DNA of 64,000 bases from Branchiostoma floridae (taxonomy: Eukaryota; Chordata; Leptocardii; Amphioxiformes; Branchiostomatidae): positions 3,607,896 through 3,671,895 of the forward strand of contig NC_049995.1 in the NCBI RefSeq assembly GCF_000003815.2. Direction: 5' to 3'. Position 1 is the first letter of the stretch. Each line of letters begins with the position of its first letter. Both the position numbers and the translations under genes were made by a program. Under the pieces are notes generated by a model. That model saw only the letters and a program-made list of their open reading frames with translations. It was not told the DNA's origin and did not search any database. This document shows positions 1 through 12,000 of this stretch, piece after piece.

Positions 1-1545
1 ATGCCGTGGGAATATAGAAAAAGGTGCGGATGAAAAGTCTGGCCGACAAAATGGGAAACTCTTTCATCTTTCACTTTTAGAAACTACATTTGTACCATGC
101 ATGACTTCACAGTATATAGAAACATCTGACCTGCATTTCTAGAAAAAGGTAGCTTGCTAGGATGCATACAGTAAACTTTAGAGATGAAATTTGGATTGAT
201 TGTCGAGATTGAATCTAGTTATAATGTCCAGAGGGGTTCCAAAACTGACAAAGATACCCTCTACCAAATAAGAATAGGTGAAACTTAATATATAAAAAAA
301 ACTTTAGCTTCTCTCGCAATAGGAAAAAGAATATACACATTTGCTAACCTGTCTGATAAATGAAAACACCCTGCGTACGTCGTACTGCGTACTGCGTATG
401 GCGGAACATCAGAAAGCGTGGGAGGGGGGCGGTACTTACATATGATTTTCGTAACACAAACAAGCCTCGATAAAATAAACAGGTACAAAAAATCACACGG
501 GCCCTCAACTATCACATCCTCTTTTTTTGTGTGTGCGTTACGCTGTTATTATATCAGAGTAGTAAGATAACATGCCATTGTTTGTATCCATCACTTGTTT
601 CCAATTAACAATTTCCAATTAAATGAAATGTTCAATAATCATATAGGTCCATTATTATCGACTATGACGTGCTCCTGATAATGAGGACAAAATGATGACA
701 TTTTTGTTCTTCATTTTTTTTCTGGACAAAAGAATTGTTGAGTGTTTCGCACTGCAACGAATAAACAAAACAACTATAAGCACACACAGCTGTGCTCATG
801 CAAAGAGGTCACTTTGAAACCTCCTTGCTGTACGTTAACATACACATTTTAGATAAAATATTAGCCCGTGTGGTGTCTGCACCAAAGTAATTTCAATTTT
901 ATTTTCTAGTGATATGAATGAAAAGAACTGGAAGAATGATTCGGGAATTCGATGTTCGGTAACATCAGAAATTCGCATACTTGGTACAAACGTCATTACT
1001 TATGGAACGACACGTATTGTGATCAGATAATTATGTAATCAGAAAATGTTGTATTTGTAATTAGTATAATCAGTGTTACAAGTAAATGAATGTCCTTCGG
1101 GCTCCAATGTTGCATTTAAAGGCATTTAGGTCGTTACGATGTATGTGTTTTTAACGGAAATTCATGACGATTCATTGATTGAACTTTCTTTTAATTATAG
1201 AAATTAAAAATAACGCTCAGATTCTTCTTGTGAATATTTATTTGCAATCCTCGAGCCGTTCTTAGGCTACTTTGCTGTTACAAGTAACTCCCGCGTAGGA
1301 TGCATTTGGTATGATATACAAATGGCAAAATAGAATATAATTGACCGAATAGAATAAATAGATATATAATATGATAAATATATAGCTTAATTTGACGGCA
1401 TGGCAGTTTCACAGCATGATATCTATCAGAGATACCCGTTCATCTGTTATTGAAATGATACGATGTAGTTTAGTATTCACAAAGTGAAACTTCGAAGTTA
1501 CAAAATAAGTTAGATGTAGGGAAATTCACAGACACCATGTTAGTT

Positions 1546-1671
1546 CTTACTACAACTTTGAGCAAAATTTGAATTCGTAGACATGATAACAGTTGCGTAA
1601 GAGTGTATAACGTATGATTACGCAACTGTTATTATGTCTACGAATTCAAATTTGCTCAAAGTTGTAGTAAG
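1546..1671. mobile_element. Foldback MITE
   Basis: Arms of about 55 bases (CTTACTACAACTTTGAGC ... GCTCAAAGTTGTAGTAAG) around a short AT-rich loop. Nothing else is recognised in 1-2500, which is AT-rich. Confidence 0.85.
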
Positions 1672-2561
1672 ACCGTGACCACTAGTAATAATACAATATG
1701 ATGATACGATTATACCACCTATAGAAATGTCGATGCCAGTTCAATACAGTAAACAGTTGATATTCAGTTCAATTCGTACTAATATATTTTGGTCTCAAAT
1801 TGATTAAAAGTCTAGTTCATACCCATATTCTCGATTTACCAACTGTCATATACTGGCTAATATATTCAGCTATGCTTAGCGTTTCCTTAATTCTAACAAA
1901 ATCATTACATTCCGCGATATGTTGCTAAGATGTGACTAACACATCCTTTACAATTTACCGACATTACGCTATTACCCTGATAGTATTCTATAAGAACATT
2001 TATGCTAAAACTATATAGTAACAACTGTATCTATAAGTCTATAATCTTGTCTAATAATCAAAAAGTCAATGATATATGGTTAAAAGATTATACATTGTGA
2101 AAGTTTCCCTGCTACATTTACATATCATTACTCTCCGATTTCATATAAGTTGATTGTAGTATAATCGTATGGATATAATCTCAAAGTTTAAACGAAAAAG
2201 AAATCTATACTTGTAGACATTTGATTTTAAAGATTATGTTCAACATTTTCCTTCATTAATCTTAATCTTATATAATGAAATTAAATATCCACTATAACTT
2301 CTGATGTAAAAACTAGAATGAAATAGATACAAGACTTTATCCTTAGCATCTAATGGTTAAATGTAAATAACAGCTCCAACATTCTGAATTACTTAGCTAT
2401 GCTTAGTACTCCATCACATACGTCGTACGATTGTCGTGCGATCGCAAACTGACAGCATTTTGGGGATAACCTAACATGTCTCATACAAAATTCATCTGTT
2501 TTTTTTTTTTTAAGATAAAACGCTGTCTTACATCCTTGCCGGTGGCCTGTTTGTTTGAATC

Positions 2562-2567
2562 TTTATT
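2562..2567 (-). other. Candidate poly(A) signal of gene A
   Basis: AATAAA on the minus strand about 375 bases downstream of the gene A stop codon. It is the first such hexamer after the stop, so the 3' UTR probably spans about 2545-2940. Not tested with transcripts. Confidence 0.45.
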
Positions 2568-2940
2568 TTTGTCATGAGAAGCTCAAATCGGCCTACAATG
2601 CCATTTTTCACTGAGATCATGTGTGTTTAGTTATACTGTAAGAAGTCGTTATACATGTAGACATTACGAAAGTCGCTGTACTTTTGTCGTGTCAATAAAG
2701 ATGTGTTGATCATGGGGAAGGTATCGGTCAGATAAAATATAACAGAGATGCAGATCATATCGAGCCCTGAAACAGTCTGCTTGAAAATTGTACATAAAAA
2801 AACGCACTACCATCTATACGACAAATGTAAACCGAGCGCTATCTATCACCCCCCCCCCCCCCTCCTCAAAATCCCCAGCCTGCTTGAAAATTGTACATCA
2901 AAAGTCGCACGACAGCTTAAGACGTATGTAAACCGACCAC

Positions 2941-3051
2941 TTAAGCAAGAGGCTTGACTTCCTCCCCTCCTCTCTTCTTCCAGATGTTCATCCGCAGATC
3001 CTCCGTATCCTTCATCGTCCCGTTCTCGTCGCGACCGGCAATGTCCAGACT
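2941..3051 (-). CDS. Gene A exon 15 (C-terminal cytosolic tail)
   Basis: Encodes SLDIAGRDENGTMKDTEDLR and MNIWKKRGGEEVKPLA, then TAA at 2943-2941. The DTEDLR-x-NIWKK block is shared with gene B, which confirms the frame and the stop. Confidence 0.88.
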   Translation of the reverse strand, partial: SLDIAGRDENGTMKDTEDLRMNIWKKRGGEEVKPLA

Positions 3052-6000
3052 CTTGATGGTGATATAAGAAACCAATTATTTATGAATGTTTCCAAAATAC
3101 ACGCTTACTTTCTAACTATTCATGACAATGAGAAATCAATCTTATTATTAAAATCAAAGAACCCACATATTATATAGTGTAGCATAGCCTTAGTTGTTCT
3201 ATCTCTCCCACTGACACTGTAAAGATTCTTTACAGCAACGTTTTATGTAACTACTGCATTTAGCCCATATGGGCAAGGTCATGCAAATAAAGATCATTGT
3301 CATTGTCATTGTCATTGTCATTATAGAAGAAGTTGGGTAAAGTCGTCTTCTACTACCTGAAAAGAAGAAGCCAAACCCAACGAAACTAGTATAATGTACA
3401 CTTACACGTAAGTAGCACAACAAAGTCATAGAATGTAGCTTCGTACCTTTGTACTTTCCTTACCATACGTGTTGTTTGTATATACCTGCATTTAGCCCTC
3501 GTGCATGAGCTTGCAATAAACATTATTTATTAAGAAGTCTATTTGCAAGTTCGTGCCCGAGGGCTAATTGCAAGTACATGGTATAAACATAGTAGATATA
3601 CAAGTGACAATGGACAGTTATGAACAATATTCTACTGTAATGCTAGTGGATGATTTATTTATACCTTGATGGACCCCGCCAGATTCCCAAGCGATGACGC
3701 GATGTCATTGGTCGTCACCACTTCCTTCTTTCCCTCTGGCTCCAGTTCCTCCCTCTTCTTGAAACGTTGAGCGGCGACGAACTCGCAGAGGATGCTCAAC
3801 ACCCTGAAGGCGACCATGAGCCCCAGGAAGTAGTAGCGGTTGAGGTCCAGGTCGTACAGGAGGCAGGCGCCCCTCTCGCCGCACGTGGTGTTCCACAGGC
3901 GACAGGTCGAGTCGATCAGAACACCGAAGTAGATAGGCGAGGGGATGAATCCTGTAACGCAGAAGGTTCAGAATAAAGATACTCTTTTTACACAACCAAT
4001 TGAAATCTTTATTCTCCCCAACGTTTTCTTGACCGTCTGTCACCTTCTTCAAGGCAATTCCGACTGGTGTCGCCGCCCACAGTTCAAATGAGGTCACAAA
4101 ACGTTGAATATTTACATATGTACAGACAGCTTTTTCCTACGTAGAACTTTCAGCATGTTTATCAGTATAGAATAGTAGACCCCGACATAAAATAACAAAA
4201 CAATACGAAAAGTGTCAAAACATGATAAAATGTAAAAGAAATTATCAATAGCATGCTTGTTTAAAATCGGAACATGATAACAAATTCAAAACAGTTAACA
4301 ATGAGTAATCACCACAAGTTCTTGAATCATAATTTATCAATATCTAATCAAAGGATTCTTATGATTTTTGACTAGTTGCCTGGAGGGCAAAAGAAGGTAA
4401 AAACCTGCAAAGAGTAACGAAACTTACCGAGCAGTCGATAGAACACAATCTGCACCCCCATGCCGAGGGACTTCGTCTCGGGGGTCAATGATCTATAGAA
4501 AACGACAAGGCAAAAAGTCATATTTGAAACCTATCAAACCATAAAAAAAACTTGAATCAGCATTCTCTTGCATTGAACTTATGACATGCAATATTTGTCA
4601 TTTCTGATAAACTAAGAGTTCCATACCACCCATGAATTTCCACAAGTCTCGACTTTGCGATGACACAGTCTTCCTACTCACTTCCTCCCTCTCTCTATTG
4701 GCAGAGTATCCAAAAAAATTACACATATAATACACAACAACCAAATTAAGTTAACTCCAGACACGCCAAAAAGCTTCCAATGACGTCCATAATGATGCAC
4801 ACATGTGCACAGTGATCAAGTCCCAACGATTATCTATTCATCAACTAATCACAAGAGCGCAAATCATGTACCGCTATTGGCTTTATGCGATCGTCGTATG
4901 ATTTTGATACCATAGGATTTTTTTTCAAGCATGTTATGACAGAATCAGCCACCAATATGGATCAAAAACAGTTGAACCTTGCAGGAGACATTTTTGTCCT
5001 CCAAAATGCCCGAAGTTAGATCTATGTGACCCTACGTCTTAGTTTGAAGGCAAGATGACAAGAACATACCTGAGAGCGGCAATGATGCTGGGGATCAATC
5101 CGAAGGAACTGAGGAAGCCGACTACGACAAAGCTTCCCAGAAAGTACTTCCATTGTCCACATATCTGAGGACACGGAGCACCAATGGCAAAGCTCGGCAC
5201 CTTCATTCCGGGAGGCATCATTGGTCCTTTTCCGGGAACTCCGGTGCCGGGACGACGGCCGCCTGAACCCGGCATTCCGGCTCCGTTGCCGGGACGCACG
5301 TCACCCGAATCCGGCATTCCATCTGCAGTGCCCGAGCCTTGGCCAGCTGGATCCGGCATTCCAGCTCCGGTGCTGGGACGCTGATCGCCTGAATCCGGCA
5401 TTCCGGCTCCGGGAGTGGGACGCTGTCCACCCGAATCCGGTATCCCTGCTCCATCTCCAGTGCCGGGACGCTTGCCACCCGAATCTGGCATACCTTCTCC
5501 GTTGGCGGGACGCTGGCCGCCTGAATCCGGCATTCCGGCTCCGGTCCCGGGACGCTGGCCGCTTGAATCCGGCATTCCGGTTCCGTTGCCGGGACGCTGG
5601 CCACCTGAATCCGGCATTCCAGCTCCGGTGCCAAGGCGCTGGCCGCTTGAATCCGGTATCCCTGTTCCGTTTCCTGGTCGCTGGCCGCCTGAATCCGGCA
5701 TTCCGACCCCAGTGCCTGGACGCTGGCCGCCTGAATCCGGCATTCCGGCTCCGGTACCGGGACGCTGACCTCCTGACCCTGGAATTCCAGCCCCGGTGCC
5801 GGGACGCTGACCTCCAGGCATTCCTGCTCCGCCATTTGCTGAGGGTCTACCACCTGGTCCCTTTCCGCCGCCACCGCTAAATTTTGCAGCTATCTTCATG
5901 AGGACCTCTGGTGGGAGTTTGGCCAGACAACCGCAATTGGAATATTTCTTCAAAGCCAAAAGTACAAAGATATGAATAAAAATTACATCATTTGTGCAAT

Positions 6001-9000
6001 CTAAATAGGTATATAGATATATATGTATAGATAGAGGGGGGGTAGATGGATAGGTATAGATATAGATTAGATAGATAGATATAAGGAGAGACAGACATAG
6101 AGAGAGACATAGAGAGAGAGATCATATAGACAACATTTACATACACCATAGCACATTATTAGGGTGGTCAAACCATCAAACATTTAATAACATTGTCACC
6201 TGAAGTTTGGGCCTATCAAAATAGTGCTATTTCGAGGTGTTAGTCATAGCTATGCCCATATCTCAGATGAGCATTGTAAGTGTAAGAGTACTGACCTTGA
6301 GGGTGAATCCCATCGGGTGCACGAAGTCTTCTCCCCCCTCGGTACATCCCGCGTGACACGCCGAGAAGTAGGTAACTCCGTCCATGCCGCACACCGGGCT
6401 GTACTTCTCCGTGCTGCAGCTGCACTCTCCGTTACAGGGGGACAGCAGGTTGGCGTCCTCAGCCGCCAGCTGGGGGGCGTTGGGCATGTAGGGGCTGTGG
6501 TGGAGGAAATACACTCGTTGTGATTTACATAATGTTTCTTAACAACACAATACGAGACGGGCGGCGCTATAGGCAACTATTCAGTGGGAGTCTCCGTTAC
6601 AGGGGGAGAGCAGGTTGGACTCCTCAGCCGCAAGCTGGGGGGCGTTGGGCATGTAGGGGCTGTGGTGGAGTGAATAAACGAGTTGGCATGAAAGTTTACC
6701 TGGGTGACACAATACAAGACGGGTGGTGCTACAGGCAATCTTACGCATTTGACTCGTTAGTGGAGTCACGAAGGGGCTGTGGTGGATGAAAGTTTATCTG
6801 ATGATGCTAAATGACACAATACAAGACGCTATAGCCACTCTTTCATATTTGACTCGATAGTGGAGTCACGTAGACGTAGGCCGTAGGGGCTGTGGTCAAA
6901 TAACATATATGTCCTAGCATGTTACCATAAATGTTTACCAGTGTTTCTGAATGGCACAATACGAGGAGGGGGTACGATACAGGCTTCAAGACATGTGACT
7001 CTTTAGTTGGGTCACGTGTAAACAAACAAGTCCACGTGTCCTAATTGAGGTGAATCTAATGAATTTAAACAGGCATTAACTATGATGGACCATTCTTATC
7101 TTCCTCGACCACATCATCAGACAATATGATAGTTTTAACTTTTGCCTAACTTATGGGATAATCTAAATTTCTAGACTTTACACATACCTGTATCCGTAGG
7201 GAATGGTGACGCCCGCCATGGGTGGTACCGGACAAGTGAAGAAGAACATCCCGACGAAGCCCAGAGTGGACACGGCAGTGACGGTCATACTCATGTAGAC
7301 ACACTGCCTCGGGGACAGCTTGAACCTCCTGATGATGAGCCCAGACGCCAGGAAGCCGACGATCATGGTAGGTAAGACGATAGGGGCTGGGATGTGAAGG
7401 GAAAACATGCTAGGATAAGTTGAAACTAAAATCTAGATACACAAAAACAAGGTCTACGTCCCACAGAACTTACCGAACTACGCTGATGTCACATTATAAG
7501 GACAATCATAAAGCCAAAAACTCCACCAAACAGTTACAGCCTATAAAATGTCATATCACTCCAGAATAACTAGAGTTTGATCTTGAACAGTATTCTCGTT
7601 TGCTTGTGCGTGCATCCGGGACAAAATATACGTTGCCTAGATTGACTGTGTCTTTCTCCACTGGTATATGTGATAACCTTACTTTAAAACATTCAATTCC
7701 CAAGATGGCGGTGGCCATTGTCCCAGATGGCGGCGCCCCTGCATGCAGCTACAATCTTTTGCTTATATTTGTTATAATACTTACAAATGTTATGACTTAC
7801 TAGCCTGACTAAAATCGCGCTCCTGGTGGCCAGGCCTGCAGTTGTTACCACCTAGGAGGGGTTAATTAACCCCAACCAGCAAGAGACTGTGTATCTTTAT
7901 CTGTATCTATATAGCCGGTATAACCGTCGTTCGGTGTAACACACCAGCTTCGCAGGCACGCGGCGCGGCAGCATCTGGTTATATTACACTGAACGACCCG
8001 TCACACCTAACTTGTGCACTATCTGCAAGCGTTCTTTAAAACTACCCAGAGAAGAAGCCCCTACTGTACTTGATAACATATTCCACTCTGCGTAGACAGA
8101 CTACTAAGAGATCCAAGACTTACCAAGGAGCAGGTTGGCTCTTGACTTTGGGACGCCGAACTGCACCTCCATGTATTTCGGCATGAAGGAGTAGGCCCCG
8201 GACACAGACGCGTTACACACGCCGGAGAAGCACAGCATCATGAACGTCCCGTTCGTCAGGATGTCCTTCAGGCTTTTAGCCATGTCTAAAAAAATATCAT
8301 ACATTATTTGAATTCGGTCAAATATACTGCCTTCCCGAGCTCTATACAATTGCAATGATCGATATTAGTTTCCCTATCTGTTGGAAATGCATCGATGAAG
8401 GTTAGACATCCATGTAATAAGGTGCGCCAAAAAGCAACAGGATATGATTGTGGAAAAGCTAACATCATAGTTTTTATCATCCAGTTGTTTGAGCAATTGC
8501 TATCTAGCGTATTCATAATATGAATAATTCGATCGTATATACATTCAGTAATTTCAATGTCATAGAAAAGAAGACTTAAGTTGAAAAAAGACAGTACAAA
8601 ATTATACAGCTATATTGACATATTTACAAGTCATTGAATATCAAAACCTGGTGATTTTTTTGCATAAATAATCAAATATGGTAGAGCCACGAAAAATTAG
8701 GATGTGAGACAGACCAGATAAGACAGCATAATTGGGCTTCAAGTTCAAGATCAAAATATTAGAGTACCTTTCAGTTGCTCAAACAACCCCCTGGTGGAGT
8801 CCAGAAGTGGTTCTTTACGGCCAGTGTCCATCATCGGCAGCATCCGCTGTTTGGTGCTCTTCTCTTCCTTCTCCACCTCATCGTCGTCATTCTCTGGCCT
8901 TTTCATTGCTGCAAAACGTACACGATATGTGGTTAATTGGATAGGAAGTAGGGTATGGTGCTTTCTTACAGTCGTTGTCGCTGATAGCGTAGAGGGAGAA

Positions 9001-12000
9001 ATTGTGATCATAATCATCATGATATGGCTTGAATCAAGAAAAGTGAGCGAACATATTCTCCAAGCAGATCGTACGGTAGCATAAGATAGTATCAAAATCT
9101 GGCAAAAAAGTTTACCTGGCCTAGAACTGTGCATCCAATGCTCACTCCTAGACCGGCTACACTCCTTTGTCAGCTTTTGATAGTATCTTATGCTACCGTA
9201 CGATCTGCTTGGAGATGATACAATTAGGAATTTCTTCAAGAACTGTCGTGTGCAGAAAAAGTTACAAGACATCTTTGACCCATCACTGACGTCACTATTC
9301 CGTTTCAAATCACGTGCCATTTTCCTGACAAAGACTAAGAGGAAAGGTTTATTGTTAATTCTGGTGTAATCGAAGTTTGTTTAGAACATGTAGTTTCAAA
9401 TAGAAAATGTCACAAATAGCTAATAATTTTCCAAACGTACCGGCGGGAAAGAAGAACATGGGCATGGCCACCACCACCAGAACCCCAGCTAGGATGAAGA
9501 GCCCCAGCCACCATGCCCCGACCCACAGGGGGTTATCTGAGGTCAGCCCAAACTCGCTGGGGTCGATGCCCTTGTCGATGTCCACGTAGTACTTGATGAC
9601 GAAGGCGCCCATGATGAAGCCGATGGGAATGCCGATAGCGAAGACCATGGAGGATATTCCTGTGATAGAAATAACGTGGCTATGATTAAAACAAGTATGT
9701 TTTGGACGGCTTGACACTAGGTAGTAACGTAGAACCCACTAATCATTAAAGAAGTGGGACTTTTCATCAGCCACTGCCTCCAAAGAAGAAGTCAAACCAC
9801 CCAGTAAAGAAAGTAGAAGCATGTACATAGATAGCTGACGTGTGTGTATTTAGAATAGACACTTGTTACTTTTTACTGTCTGTATCATTGCAATTAGCCT
9901 ACGGGCATGGATTTGCAAATAAATTATCTATGTCAAATCGCATTGCTTTCCTATAATAAGGAAAATGCAATACAAATAACATTACAAAAAACTTAAGCCA
10001 TTTCATTGGCAAATTTCTAATATTCTATCGTACATGATTAGAGCTCGGTTGTCATATGATGTTACAGGTAAGGTAGAGATCTCACTTTATCAATTCGTTT
10101 GATCAATGTGAAAAGAAGTGTCCACTCACCAAAGTAGACTGGTGCACTTCTCCTGGATACCTGGTCGTCGATGTATGTTGTTCCAAGAGGTCTGACTGGC
10201 GTGCCACCAATCCCGTACAAAAACTGCAAAAAATATCAAGTACAACTACGTTAACACTATAGTTAACAACAAGGCTTGCCTGATCTTTAGATGTGTTGAC
10301 AAAACAAAGCAAAGCAATTAAGCATTTGAAGCTGAGATTGATGACACATTATAGTGACAACACTGCCCGGTATATACACGCTAGTGATGACGCAGGAAGT
10401 ATGTGTGTAGTACGCTATGCACATTTTGTGACGATGTAGGCAACATCTGAGTAGTAGTTCATCCAATGACGTGGTGCATACATGCTTGGCATGACACATG
10501 TGTGTAGTTGGTAATGCACACCATCACGGCCATTTGTGAAGAATGTAGCATGTGCGTAGGACGCAATGCAAATTTTGTGACGATGTAGGCAACATGTGTA
10601 TAGTGGTTTATCCACCGACGTGGTGCATACACGATTGTCATGACGTAGGCAACATGTGTGTAGTTGGTAATGCACCATCGCGGCCTTTCATGACGTAGGT
10701 AGTATGTGTGTTGATGTGATGTACATTGTGCGATGACGTAGGCAAAATGTGTGGAGTACTTCATCCAATAGATGACGTACCTGTGCGAAAAGGAACAGGG
10801 CTAGCCAGCCTCCCTTAGAGGACACCGCCTTCTCCTCCTCGGAGCCGCACGACGATACAGTCCGATTAGCCATGCAAGGCCCCTGGTGAGAGGAGGACAC
10901 TTTGTCATTCGTCTTTTAGAAATGCATTTACTTGACTTTGACTTTATTCTGATTTTAAACAGTAAGTCCCGTGAGTCACATGATTTGATAGAAGAACTCT
11001 GTAAGTTCGTCTTCACATGTTTTAAGAAGAGGGAAGAAACATGTAGAAATATAGTCGTAAGTAGAACATAGAATAGCTTACTTATCAGACTCTTTGTACG
11101 CGACTTACTGCATTTAGCCCTAGGAGGGCATGAATATGCAATAAACTTCATTGTCATTGTCATTAACACGAAGACATAAGGTTAAAACATTAAATACAAT
11201 CAAGCAAGCAATAGGTACAGTCTAAAATATCAAATCTCATTTTTTTCGGTATTCTTTACATCTAAATTGATGGATGTTGATGGCTCACCTGGTTGGTGCT
11301 GTTATCCGTACTATTGAAACTGACGTCATATGCTGGTGTGATGAAGTGGGTCATACCAGAGAGGGTGGCGGCAGCGGCCAACAGCAAGGCACCAACACCT
11401 GTGTCGATGTAGGTTAGGCATGTATGTATGTATGTATGTGCATAGGCCAGGACTGGCCCCTCGCGTAGGGTAATACCGCCCCTTATGAGGTGATATACTA
11501 AGTACCCTTATTTGGCAGAGTACAAGACGGTGATGCGCCACGTCTCCTTTCCGGGTGAATGTTCCAACATGTCACTGAGTCACCATGTGGCTGATACGAG
11601 ACAGAGGTTCGCCAGGCCTCTATCCGGGTGATTTGTAGTGAATCACCAACTCCAGTCAGACAGAATGATTTGATCCATCACACACCGCACCATCGCACGT
11701 GTGTGGGCTCTTTAACATGCATGGGGTATGACTCTCCCCATACACGGGACCTCCATTTAACGTCCTATCCGAGGGACGGATAGGCATGCAGGTGATAAAA
11801 TACGCCAAAAAGCAGTTATTCAAACAACTTGATATGGTTTTTCAGGCTGTTTGAAACGTCTGACCGTTTCCAAAACCATATCCAGCTGTTTGAGTAACTG
11901 CTTTTTGGCGTACCAACACCTGTAGGCAAGATGGGAAATGATATGGTATCAGGCTAGCCCCTGACGCGTCGCGTGCTCTCAGATTACTCTCCAGAACAGA

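Noticed and set aside
5184..5880. Long open frames on both strands overlapping gene A exon 12
   Set aside because: They are by-products of a 42-bp repeat (a multiple of three) that keeps several frames open; only the minus frame ending in TM10 has splice sites and homology.
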